Assembly (NCBI GenBank): GCA_963920765.1
Contig: OY987248.1
Coordinates: forward strand, 17,146,539-17,210,538
DNA from: Ulota crispa
Lineage: Eukaryota; Streptophyta; Bryopsida; Orthotrichales; Orthotrichaceae
DNA length: 64,000 nt
Direction of reading: 5' to 3'
The notes under the pieces were generated by a model. The model saw only the letters and a program-made list of their open reading frames with translations, did no database searches and had not been told where the DNA came from. Both the position numbers and the translations under genes were made by a program. Positions 48,823-61,079 of the stretch are shown here, piece by piece. Every line of letters begins with the position of its first letter. The stretch's first letter is position 1.

Positions 48823-49587
48823 TTAATCCCTTAGCACCCGCAGTTGAATTTAGAAAATAAGGCCATGTGGGACCATGCTCAAAAACATGTACACCTCAAG
48901 CTGGGAACTTAGATTGGGGAGGATTCACAACTAAAATAGCAAAAAGGGTGCTTCATGCACCCAACCAAAAATTTTTAAATACATTTTACTACACCATATT
49001 GGAGGTTAAGGTCAAATTACGGCAACCGGCCAATTTTGGGGGGCCATAGCTATGGATGCAAAAATTCATGCCTTAGAGGAGGCTCCTTTTGATGAAATTT
49101 GAGAAAGGGGTACGATTTATAAGTATCTTGCTTGCTACAATATTTGGTGATGTTTTGACATGTGTAAGGTGCTTTTTCAGAGGCCCAAAGTTGAAAGGCT
49201 CAGACATCATGATGGATGATAGACAGGAAACATGTATAGCTCTGACCTCCACAAGGGCATGGCTCCTAGTGGTACAGCTGCAAAACCCTTCTCTATTTTG
49301 AGGCATGGGTGCCAAAACACCTCTAACGGTATGGAACCGGCCATATCTGGTGGTCTCTATCCTTGAATCTAAGCCCTAAACCACATGAAATGAAGTTCTG
49401 TCGTACCATTGTCATACCTAACATACACAATCTGCACTTGTACAAGTGGTAAAACCCCATTGGCCACTATGTAGCATGAGAGTAGTACCATAGTCTAAAC
49501 CAAGTACAATTTATTGGGTAGTACTAGATTTCAGAAAGTCTAATTTCAAGAGGCGATATTTGGGGAGGTGGGGCGTTCAAGGGTTAA
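48823..49587. mobile_element. TTAA-family element, 765 bp
   Basis: TTAATCCCTTAGCACCCGC at the left; GGGGCGTTCAAGGGTTAA at the right; TTAA at both ends. Nearly the same length as its neighbour at 47993-48758 but with no evident interior match. A further TTAATCCCTAAAAG end at 49808 has no partner. Confidence 0.55.
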
Positions 49588-51404
49588 ATGACCATGGAGC
49601 ATAGTACATATGCTGCTATATAATTTACATTTTGCTACCAGCAAGAATTTTTAATTTGGGATCTCTAATAGCTCACTACAACTACATTGATCTATATTCC
49701 AACTTCTCTGTTGATCTCAAAAGTAGTAAAGGTGTGAATCCATTCCAAACATATGAAAAATACCTTGTATTGTATTGGCCACAACGGCACGTTTAGATGT
49801 ATAAGGGTTAATCCCTAAAAGATGTTGTTGTTTATATATGGACTCCCATGTTGTATACAAATGGGGCATTTGAGTAGCACATGGATCCCATTGGAGTTGT
49901 AAATTTCAAGCCAAGTTGTAGATAAACTAGTGATCAATTAAGAATTTTTAGGGAATTTTTGATATTTATCATAAAGCCATTTCTTCAAGTACTAAATGGT
50001 CCCATATGAATACATACATCGCTTTTGGTAGGCAACATCTTTTAGGAGTCAAGATGTAATGAAGTTATGGTATTTCTTGGGTTTATAATACATTGATGTT
50101 TCAAATCCCATGTATGTTAATTCAAAAATGGCACAAAATATAGCTATTGTTGAAATTTGCACGATGGTGTTTAGGATTTTTGGGTTTTATGGTTTGTGAT
50201 GTAAATAGTTTGGGGTTGGAATTTGAAGCAATGTTTTAATTTTTGAAGGAATATGAATAAAATTATCTATTTCAACAGATAGATTTGTTATGTGCTCTTA
50301 AATCTTGAGATGGTTTACCTACAAATTAAAAGAATGTACATGCTTTGAACGTATATGTTTAGCTGTAGTTGTGCATGATTTGCAAGGTTTAAAGGTTTGT
50401 CTATATTTGATGTGTTGTCTTGACTTTCAAGACACGCATGGGACTAGAACTGACCTTCAATGAAGAATGGACTAGTCCATTCTCCAAAATGGTGAATAGC
50501 AAATTGATTTGAGTATATCAAATTCCAACCACCTATGTGTTTCTTTCCAACTTTTTCATTAAAAGATCATTTTTCTAATGGGTCAAGTGATATTATCCAT
50601 ACTTGAGCCTAGAGGCTACCAAGAGTGTTGTTTTGACTTGCTTCATAGTAGCTAGCTAAATCTGCTCATCCAACCCATTCTAATGGCCCATTAGAAATTT
50701 TAGCATAAACATTAAAGGTTTGTTTGTAGAATTTTCTAAACCTAGATTCATGCTTTTGAATAAAGGAAAATGTGCTTATGCAGTTTTTTCTTTGACATTT
50801 TAGAACCGTTTGATTGACTTGAAATGATTTTCAACTATAAAATGACATGTTTACAATCACATCCTTAGTGTGTTGAATTTTTGAATCTTCAATGCAAATA
50901 ATGTATAAGCAAACAACATATATAATAGGTACATGGTCCTAAACCATCACAAGATCATGTATCCAATATTTATGTGTTTGTGTAGAGGATTCTTTATTAG
51001 ATCCTTGTGGATATATGTTGAAATTTTATTGTGCTACCTACATAAACATTAAATATGGTTTTATGCACTTGGGCTTGTAGTTATGTATTTAGCCCCTAGG
51101 TTTTGTACAACTAAATAGACAAAAACATGATTTATAAATAAATAAATAAATAAATAAGTAAATGGGAGTTCTGGACCACTAGGGTAATAAAAACAACAAA
51201 AATTGTCAATTAGTTTTAATTATTTTCCTAAAATCATTTTTGTTTGTGCAGAACAAAATCCAAAGTAGATTGCAGTGGACCAGACATACCAATCAACAAA
51301 TTATTTTGTTGTATACAAGTTGTATAAAACTCCACAATATTTAACTCAGAAAAAAAAACACCCAACATCTTAGATATTGTGAGAGGGATTTGGAAGCATA
51401 TTAT
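49588..51404. other. Gene-free AT-rich stretch
   Basis: No exon-like segment. Contains one unpaired TTAA-family left end (49808) and an (AAAT)n microsatellite at about 51133-51157. Confidence 0.4.
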
Positions 51405-52869
51405 AGTGCCCCCATTGTACAGTGCCCCTCAGTATGTTTATGTTTGGGCTCATTTTGCCTTCAAAGAACTTTCCTTGAAATAGAATATAATTTGCATTTT
51501 TAAAACTTGAATCATGGTTTTGTAATTCTTATGCACTCTCAATCAAATATACCAAATTTTAGTTCCAAAAAATCAAAACCTCATTTTGATAAATTGTTTT
51601 GTATTAAAATTATGGTTTTACATGAAAATTAATTGAAGAAAATTGGTAATGACTTTTTGAGATTTGATTGCATGGGTATTGTGAGCGCTCAAATCTCCAC
51701 CCTAGAGAGATGGGCAAACACAACTGAGTTCTAAACTACTTCACAATTTTTATAGCTAGTCAATTAAAGTGATGCGTTGTAGATTCTAAATCTTTGTCTT
51801 CCAAACAATGGGTCTTCTAATTTTGAATTTAAAAATCTAAAAAGTATGAGAGATCATACAATAAGTGAAGAATGAATCAAGGGTCTAAGCTAGAAGGATT
51901 TCATACAACAAATTAGGGGATTGCACTAACTAAAAAGGTGGATGTGTATTAAGGGAGCCATCATTTTACCTCATCTAGAGAAGGGGCGTCGCCAATTTGG
52001 TCGTATGCTATCTCTATTCTTGGTATTGTTGACTTTTAATTGCCCCAAAATCCCTACCATCAATCCAAAAATCTCCAATATTTGCTATTTTCTTCTAACT
52101 AGCTAATTTCAAATACTAGTCTTAGTTTTTAACACCCTTTCTTATATTGACTCTGTACTTTAGATGAAAAGGTAAATAAAAAGTCAACTAAAAAAAACGG
52201 AAGAAAATTGTGAATCCACAAATTTTCCAAACTACGTTTGCGGGTGCAAAAAAAACTTCAATAGCTAGCCGGCTTTTAAAAGTGTTTCATATTTTTATAG
52301 ATTTTTTAGAGTTTAATTTAGGACGATTGTTTAAAAACTTGCAAAGGAATCCTAAGATGCCTATTTCTTTTCAATACCTCCAAAGATCTAAATCAATCTA
52401 AAGAAAAAGGAGTCAAACTCCTAGAAAAATCCCACAAGGATCTAGTCCTTTTAAAATAATTTCATTATTTAAGAGAGGATTTTGTAGAATTTAAAGAACT
52501 TCAAAATGTAGGGAAGAATAATGGAAAGAGAGAAAGAATACTAAGAAAAACCCACCAAGCTAAGAAGAGACGTAAAGTGGGAATTGACAAACTAATCTAA
52601 TAAAAGAGAAGTCCAATTCTAAATACCAAAGAAAGAGTGAATAGAGATAACAATAAAAAATGAGGATGAAAATGGAAGATTAAAAAAAACAAAAAAAAGA
52701 CAAGGGGAAGAAAGCCCCTCGCTATTAGTGTTTTCGTGCGAGGCCGGGCCCAATCCTCCTCGCTGTGGCTACTGGCCGGCGTTGCATCTCCAATCAGGGC
52801 AAAGGGGAGAAACACTGAGCCAAAAAGAGTTAAGTACCATGGACCCTCTCATTCCTTTGTCACTAGCTA

Positions 52870-53115
52870 AGCGGCCAGCCTTGGTAGTCCAGCGAGGATT
52901 TTGGTGCCTTTGGATGGCGGGCGCAAGGTTGCGGGTTTAAATCCTAGTGCATGCGCCTCTTCTGTTTGAGGATGGAGGAAACGCAAGACGATTACTGTAT
53001 AAATAGAGTAGCGCTTTGCTCTCCCTCATAGCAGCAGTTGGTTTTGGCTTTTATAGTTGTGGCGGCTCTAGAGGGTGTTGTCCTCAAAGCCATGAGGTCT
53101 GAGGTTCAAGTCCCC
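52870..53115 (+). mobile_element. Two possible SINE-like (tRNA-derived) heads
   Basis: GCCTTGGTAGTCCAGCGAGG followed 50 bp later by GCGGGTTTAAATCC, and TATAGTTGTGGCGGCTC followed by GAGGTTCAAGTCCC, each resemble a pol III A box and B box at roughly SINE spacing. Neither folds into a full tRNA by eye. Low confidence. Confidence 0.25.
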
Positions 53116-54687
53116 CCTCTAGCCCTGCTTTTCGCTAAACACGTTGATCCGGTTGCTGCGAGCATCGCACTTGAGCATGTTCACTTTCAACCCTGGCAAC
53201 TTTTGAGTTTCAAATTCCAGAGTCTTTGCACTTCTAATGTGGGTCTAATTTCTCATTTGAATCAACCATTTAATCAAAGAAACTAAAACCCAATATACTC
53301 TTTTAGATTAACCTTATTCATTTTCTTGCTTTCTTTCCGAGACTTTGAAGGATTTGATCACTACTAAAAGTTTATTCTATTTTGATAACTTTGAAGGGAC
53401 TATGATAATAGCTCCACCGTTTAAGACAAAAAATGAACAACTATTTATGATAACAATTGCAATAGCTTTGCAAAGTGAAGATAGTAATCAACTAATCTAA
53501 TAACGTAATCTCAACTTGGAAGGGACCTGGTCTTCACTCTCTCTACAACCTTAGCATTCCAAGTGCCAGTGCTTATACTTTTGCAAGAACTTATACAAAA
53601 AGACTCTAATTTTTAAACACAAGCTCTTAAATGGAGGCTTCTAATTTCTCTCACAAAGTGCAATGGATCCAAAGAATTGATGAAGAAGAGGCTCTTTATA
53701 TAGTTTTGTCTCAATCTTTTTCCTTTTAATGTTCTACGTTACAATCAACGCGTCATTGCATCATATTATGTCATAGTCAATGCGTCATTCTAACTACTTA
53801 TGCATCCTTACACTAACAATCCTCGGGCCTTACATAACAATCCTAGGTCTAGGTTGAATTCTAACAACCTTATATCTTCTTTTCTTATTTTGAGTTATTT
53901 AAAATTATTAAAAACCACAAATATGGGTTGATCTAGGCTAACTTTTGGATAAATACTCCAAATCTCTTCTAAATAATGTCATTGGTTCTAGAATGCCAAG
54001 ACTAGTTGGTTTTTATAAAAAACTTTCTTAATTCTGATTTTTTTGTTATTTTTTACCAAACAACAATGGTTCAGGCAAAAATTGCAGAAAATCTGGAGTA
54101 AATATTTTTACCTCTGATTTCAAATGTGATTTCAACATGATGTCCAGAAACGTCATGGAAGTCAAAAAACTCTCATTTTCTACTTGATTCAATCGCCGAT
54201 GCAGCTTGAAATTGTGATCAACGTCCATTGTTTCGTTGCTCTCAACCGCCGAAGACGTTCCTACTATTGGAATCTCTTAAAACTTGTTGGGAACGTCTAG
54301 AGCTTTGTTTGGTGTTGCCTAGAATTTTGACAGGTTTTTATGCTTGCATGCTTAATTTCTAGGGTTTTTAAACCTCAAATTAGTTGCTTTGACTTCCCGG
54401 ATCAAGGTTGTTCGCAACTTGGATCGACCCGGGAATTTTCTTGGCACTTCATATAGAAGTCTTCTAACATTTTTCTTTAGATCTTCAAAAATCAACGGCT
54501 GGATTGCAAGAACTCACTCGTTTGTCCTCCAAGAGGCCTAAACAAAGATAGAATCTTTAAATAAAGTCGGAATTGTGTTCCACGAGTTGCTACCAACATC
54601 CTGACACCTTCTTGCATTAATGTAATCAAACTTTAATAGAAGGATTGTCCCTTGCATTCCATCTACTCAATTAGGACATAGTATGAG

Positions 54688-54915
54688 CCCTATCTGCTTG
54701 ACCCAGACGCAGTTTGGGACTTAAAATGAAAGGCAAATATCACCGAGATTACTAAAATCCTAATGCCTATTCCAAACGCAGCAAGGCCTATCTGCCTGCT
54801 ACAGACACAACTAAGACTTAAAGATAAAAGTGGAACCCCACTAAGGTTCCATAAAAAATTCAACTGCTCGATCCGGACACAGTAAGGCCTATTTGCTTGT
54901 TTCAGACGCAAACAT
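54688..54915. repeat. Three diverged tandem copies of an approximately 90-bp segment
   Basis: CCTATCTGCTTGACCCAGAC, CCTATCTGCCTGCTACAGAC and CCTATTTGCTTGTTTCAGAC, each followed by a G.ACTTAAA / GGCTTAAAA stretch, at about 54690, 54787 and 54888. Confidence 0.6.
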
Positions 54916-57900
54916 GGCTTAAAATAAAAATAAAAGCAAAAAGTAAGCAAAGATCTAACCAGATTCCTTTTGCTGCTAGTACAAGGGGTTAGATGGGAGT
55001 TTTCCTCCCACTGCTTAAAAAGTCTTAACTAACAGTAAATCTATGTGAAATAGTGTAAATCAGCATAGGGTATACAGTGTACTGCAAGACAACTACACTA
55101 TTCATTTTTATTTATTATTTTGATGTTTTCTCCCAAAAAACGACCTAAAAGTTAACATTTTTCCCAAAAATTAACTTGAGAGGTACTGGTGTCAATCCAA
55201 CGGCTCACAAGTCTGTAGGAAACATCCGTATACACACTTTTTGTGTTGAGAAAATATCATTAAGTAGCACAAACATAATCTACAAATAATCAAAGTCAAA
55301 TCAACATGAGGTGTCATAAGACCACATTTTGTAAAGTAGATATCTCTATTTTTTAACTAGCTTTCGGTTAAGTGAACACATTGCCATGCTCATAGGTATA
55401 AATTTAGTCATAGCATGTGAGTCAAATAGTAAAATATGACTAGAATAAAGAAATATCTATTTTATAAATTGTGGTCCTACTACACCTCATGTTGATTTGA
55501 TATTGATTTCTTTGTAAATCATGTTTGTGCTACTTAATGATATTTTCTCAATATGAAAAGGGTGTGTATGGATGTTTCTTACATACCCATGCAATCAAAT
55601 CTCAAAAAGTCATTTCCAATTTTCTTCAATTAATTTTCATGTAAAACCGTGATTTTAATACAAACCAATTTACCAAAAATTGGATTTTGATTTTTTGGAA
55701 CTAAAATTTGGTTTGCTTGATTGAGAGTGCATAAGAATTGCAAAACCATGATTCAAGTTTTAAAAATGCAAATTATATTCTATTTTAACCAAAGTTCTTT
55801 GAAGGGCAAAATGAGCCCAAACATAAGCATATTGAGGGGCACTGTACAATATCCAAAGAAAGAGTACATAACACCCTTTTATGGCATCCAAAGAAGTATG
55901 TATAACAAAGAATACAAATCACATTTCATTCTCACATTTTTAACAAATAATCCTCATGCACTCTTGATCCAGCATATCTAATTTTAGTTATCAAAATCCA
56001 AAATCCTATTTTTGGTAAATGATTTTGTGTCAAAATCATGGTTTTACAAGAAAGTTGATTAATAAATAGTGGTGATGAATTTTTGAGACTTGATTGCATG
56101 GATATGTAAGACATCCATATGCACACCTTCCTTTCAAACAAACATTTCCAAAAAAAATCAAAATTCCTTATGTAGAGATTTTAATGTTAGGGTGATCATG
56201 ACCAAATTTAGCAAAATACATATTTCTTCTTGGAAATTATTTTTTGGCAAAATAAACATATCATCATGTTTAAAGGTATTAATTTAATCACAATGTATGA
56301 GTCAAATAACAAAAACTAATTTCCATGAAGAAATATGTATTTGACTAAATTTGGTCATGATCACCCTAACATTAAAATCTCTATAGAAGGAATTTTTAAA
56401 CTTTTTGGAAATGTTTGCTTAAAAGAAAGATGTGCATATAGATGTCTCCTACTTATCCATGCAATCAAATCTCAAAAATTCATCGCCACTATTTGTTAAT
56501 CAACTTTCTTGTAAAACCATAATTTTGACACAAAAAAATTTACCAAAAGTAGGATTTGGTTTTCAAAAACTCAAATTTGGTATGATTGTTTGGGATTGCA
56601 TGAGGATCAGATACCATCAATATGAGAATGAAATGTCAATTAGGTTTTGTATTATGCAAGCGTCTTTGAATGCCATGAGAGGGGGCAACAATGTTTTTGT
56701 GAGGTCCCTGTACAGCAGCCTCAAACAAAGTATGTCGCCCCCCCCTTTTTTTTACCGGGCAGAGGATATTTCATGTTATGAAAGAAACCTGAGGTCAGTT
56801 GGAATTATTTTATATTGCACTTTTTATATTTCATTCTTACCCCTAATCTCAACCAAGCATACCAAAATTCAACTCCAAAAAGTTCAATTTCAAATTTTGA
56901 TAAATGGTTTTGTGTCACAAATCATGGTTTTACATGGTTTTACAAGAAAATTGATTGAAAAACATTGATGATGAAATTTGGAAGCTTGATTGCATGGGTA
57001 TATAGGTAACATCCATACGCACATCCATACGCACATCTTTCATGCTAAAAAAACCCCTTTAAGTAAAACAAGTTTGATCTACAAAAGGTTTAGTGTGACT
57101 TGAGATACATCCAAATTTTGTAAAATAGATATTTGCTTATGATAATCAAATCTCACTATGTCACTAATACTTTGTGATTAGGTTTGTACCTTTGAACAAG
57201 TTGTTGTGTTTATTTGGTGAAAAGCTAACTAAAATTTAAAAATATATATTTTACAAATTTTGGATGTATCTCAAGTCACACTAAACCTTTTGTAGATCAA
57301 ACTTGTTTTACTTAAAGGGGTTTTTTTAGCATGAAAGATGTGCGTATGGATGTGCGTATGGATGTTACCTATATACCCATGCAATCAAGCTTCCAAATTT
57401 CATCATCAATGTTTTTCAATCAATTTTCTTGTAAAACCATGTAAAACCATGATTTGTGACACAAAACCATTTATCAAAATTTGAAATTGAACTTTTTGGA
57501 GTTGAATTTTGGTATGCTTGGTTGAGATTAGGGGTAAGAATGAAATATAAAAAGTGCAATATAAAATAATTCCAACTGACCTCAAGTTTCTTTTATAACA
57601 TGAAATGTCCTTTGCTTGGTAAAAAAGAGGGGGGCAACATACTTTGTTGGAGGCCGTTGTACACTACATTACCCTAGAGAAAGTTTATGTGAGTCCATTT
57701 TCTCCATTCAAAGAAGTTGGTATAGCAAAGAATATAATTGGCATTTTGTCCTCATATTTTTTGTTTCTGATCCTTGTGCAATCCCAATCAAGCGTGCCAA
57801 ATTTCAGCTCATAGTAACCAAAATCCTATTTTGGTAAATTATTTTAGTTAAAGTTCATGGTTTTACAAAATAATTGATTAAGAAACATTGGTGATGCATG

Positions 57901-58094
57901 TTTGAGATTTGATCGCATGGAAATTTAGAAAACATCCGTACACACATCTTTCCTTTTAACTAGAATCTTCAAAAAGTATCAAAATTCCTTCTATAGGGGT
58001 TTTAATGGTCGGGTGATCATGCCCAAATTTAGTAAAATATTGTGGATATCTCTTTATGGTAATAAGTTTTTGCTATTTGACTCATATATCATAA

Positions 58095-59026
58095 TTAATC
58101 CCTAAAGCATTGAGCTCATTTTTTCACCAAACCCGCTCCAAAAACTGCCATTTCTAGTTTAAGTACCAAATTTTAGATATATATTTTCTTTGACAAATGT
58201 AGTTGTAAGATCTTGTACTACACTAAAATAGTATCAAAAGATGTGAAAAAATATTCAAGAGTTTTCACCATGTAGATTGTTAGATATTTGAGTTTGAACT
58301 AACAAAAAGCCATTTTTTGTCTTTGCAAAAATCCAGGTAGCTGCACTTTACAAGGTTATACTTGTATGAAATAGACTTTAAAATGGTTGTAGCTTTTTGG
58401 ATTTGTCCTTCAAAGCAAGTTGAGTACACACTTGAAAATTTTCAAATCATTTGAAGTTGTAAAACATATAGAAAAACAATAGTAAGTAAAAAGTAGAGAA
58501 TGATTCAAACCCCTAAATTGTTATGAATCTAATTATGGAAATGAAAAATTCCAGTCTCAATGGTTATAATGTTGTGATAAACAATCTGCATCTTTTGGTT
58601 TTTTTTTTTTTCTAAAATATTAAAAATTGAGTAAAAGAAAGGACTTCAAAGTTTATTTTAAAGTAGAGAATCCATAACTGCCCGCAAACTAAAATTCCTC
58701 ATAATTTTCATCCCATTGATCAAAATGGAATGACTCAAAGCTTTCCATATGTGTATAAATATAAAGAACCAATTTCAAAAAAAAAATTCAAAAATGTAGT
58801 TTTTAAAAAAGTTTTTTTGCTGCCCACCGAGAAAAGAAAACTACATATCATGCAATAACTTTTGAACCATGAAGTCAAAAGTTACAAAAATTTTTGGGCC
58901 TTAAAGCTACTCTTTGGACACATCATGTGTGAAAATTTCAAAGAAAAAAATGAGAACCCCATTGGTAGTGAACTGCCTAAAATTGCTATGTTGCCAAAAA
59001 ATGGTATTCAATGCTTTAGGGGTTAA
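58095..59026. mobile_element. TTAA-family element, 932 bp, inserted in a foldback palindrome
   Basis: TTAATCCCTAAAGCATTGAG at the left and TCAATGCTTTAGGGGTTAA at the right, with TTAA at both ends. Flanking DNA is the two arms of the palindrome at 57640-59365. In the sister palindrome at 55862-56700 the matching positions carry single TTAA sites. Confidence 0.75.
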
Positions 59027-60857
59027 AACCTCTATAGAAGAAATTTAGAAACTTTTTGAAGATATTTGGTAAAAGGAAAGATGTGCATATGGATGTTTCC
59101 TATGTACCCATTCAATCAAATCTCAAATTTTCACCACTATTGTTTTAAAACAATTATCTTGTAAAACCAAGAATTTTAAGTAAAACAATTCACCAAAAAT
59201 AGGATTTTGATTTTTAGTATTTGAAATTTGGTACACTTGATTGAGATTGCATGAGAATCAAATATTGACAATATGAGAATGACATGCCCATTACACTATA
59301 TAACATACAAACTTCTTGTGAATGCCACAAGAGGGACTACGTAGACTTTCTTTAGGGTATTGTATAGTACCCTAAAGAAAGAGTATGTTAGTCCCTCTTA
59401 TGGGATTCAAAGAAGTTTGTACCATGAATAGCATAATGGGCATTTTAATCTCACTTTTTTTACATGTGATCCTCATGCAATCCTGGTCAAGCATACCAAA
59501 TTTCTGTTACTAAAATCAAAATCCTATTTTTGGTAAATTACTTTGTGTCAAAATCATGGTTTTACAAGAAAGTAGATTAAAAAACATTGGTGATGAATAT
59601 TCGAGATTTGATTGCATGATTATGTAGGAGACATCCAAACGCACATCTTCCATTCAAACAAACATTTCCAAAAAGTTTCAGAATTCCTTCTATACAGATT
59701 TTAATGTTATGGCAATTATGACCAAATTTAGTAAAATACATGTTTCTTCATGAAATTTAGCTTTTTGCAAAAAAAACATACCATTATGTCTAAAGATACA
59801 AAATTAATCACAAAGTATGAGTCAAATAACAAAAACTAAATTCCATAAAGAAATACATATTTTTCTAAATTTGGTCATAATCACCCTAACACTAAAAATT
59901 CTATAGAGGAAATTTTGAAACTTTTTGGAAATGTTTGTTTGAAAGGAAGATGTGCATTTGGATGTTTCCTACATATCTATGCAATCAAATCTCAAATATT
60001 CATCACCAATGTTTTTTAATCTTCTTTCTAATAAAACCATGATTTTGACACAAAACAATTTATTAAAAATAGGATTTTGGTTTTTAATAATTGAAAGGTA
60101 TGCTTGATCATGATTGCATGAGGATCACATACAAAAAACCTAAGGATAAAATGCCAATTATGTTCTTTGTTATACCAACTTTTTTGAATGTCATGAGAAG
60201 GACTTATGCACTCTTTCTTTTTGCTACTGTTGTACTATACAGTACATCTCCATCCCAAGACTCCTTTCTAGCAATCCTCCACATGCTTGCTTGACCCCAA
60301 GTTACGATACCATGGAGCAAAAATATATTCCCTTTGTGGGGCCAAGATGAATAAATTTTGGTTTTTCACCCACTAAAAGTTAGAATTTGGATATTTATTA
60401 TCATGATATTGGGTATGGGAAAGCCGAATTCTTGTTTGGATTTAGAGACATAGATTTAGTTTAGACATATGGAGAAGGATGAAACTAGACAACTTTAACA
60501 TAAGAGATAGATTATTACTTTTATCCTTGTTTGTAAATAAAAGCGGAGACTTTTCACTATGATCCCACAAATATGTACGTGCAATACATTAAGTTAGGGT
60601 TTGGGAAGAACCAACAATTAGTGTATTGTCAACAAAAAACTTGTTGAATCTTGAAACTACCTGATAAAAAAACTAGCCAAATTTATAAAAAAACAAATGG
60701 TTACAATACATCACATTATAAATAAAGGAAAATTGTAGGAGATAGCCAATGCATGCTAGTGGAAAACCAACTTAAAATGAGAAAGGCCTAGTTTTAGCCT
60801 ATGAAGCTAAAATTTCTCCCCAAATATTGCACCGAGCCCTCTAAGCTCATATGTACA

Positions 60858-61079
60858 TGCAAGCAGTTGGAACCTGCAAGCAATTGGAACCTGCAAGCAT
60901 TTGGAACCTGCAAGCATTGGGAACATGCAAGCACTTAGAACTTGCAAGCACTTGGAGCCTGCAAGCATTGAGAACATGCAAGCACTTGGAACCCGCAAGC
61001 ATTGGGAACATGCAAGCACTTAGAACATGCAAGCACTTGGAACTTGCAAGCATTGGGAACATGCAAGCACTTGGGAACA
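60858..61079. repeat. 17-bp minisatellite, 13 copies
   Basis: Thirteen head-to-tail units of consensus TGCAAGCACTTGGAAC(A/C/T). Variants alternate between CACTTGG, CATTGGG and CACTTAG in a loosely ordered way. The unit is not a multiple of three, so all frames on both strands stay open and give 17-residue periodic peptides, which is an artefact of the repeat. Confidence 0.92.

Larger units (their letters stand above)
51681..55197. mobile_element. 3.5-kb insertion of unknown class splitting a foldback palindrome
   Basis: The left arm of the first palindrome stops after GCATGGGTAT at 51680 and its expected continuation resumes with CTGTAGGAAACATCCGTAT at about 55198. The inserted DNA begins TTGTGAGCGCTC and ends CGGCTCACAA, a weak inverted pair. 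It contains TATAAATA at about 52998, three diverged tandem segments of CCTATCTGCTTGACCCAGAC type (54688-54915) and SINE-like boxes. No polymerase, integrase or transposase frame and no long direct terminal repeats are visible. Confidence 0.5.
51405..60250. repeat. Array of alternating inverted units forming five successive palindromes
   Basis: Units of about 430 bp lie in alternating orientation, giving palindromes at 51405-51680 plus 55198-55860 (split by an insertion), about 55862-56700, 56700-57650 (nearly perfect, centre near 57185), 57640-59365 (split by a TTAA element) and 59365-60250 (centre near 59805). Shared marks are ATGCAATCAAATCTCAAA, GTAAAACCATG, CCAAAAATAGGATTTTG and TGGTATGCTTGA-like text, each present in both orientations. 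Unit borders are themselves palindromic (CTTTAGGGTA ... TACCCTAAAG at about 59354-59380). Relatives lie at 34525-36908. Open frames are not conserved between arms. Confidence 0.8.

Noticed and set aside
51681..55197. Insertion as an LTR retrotransposon
   Set aside because: It could fit TG...CA ends, but no long direct terminal repeats, primer-binding site of the TGGTATCAGAGC kind, or gag/pol frames were seen.
56432..56968. 178-residue open frame in the foldback array as a gene
   Set aside because: It spans the arms and border of two palindromes, sister copies do not keep the frame, and there is no domain.
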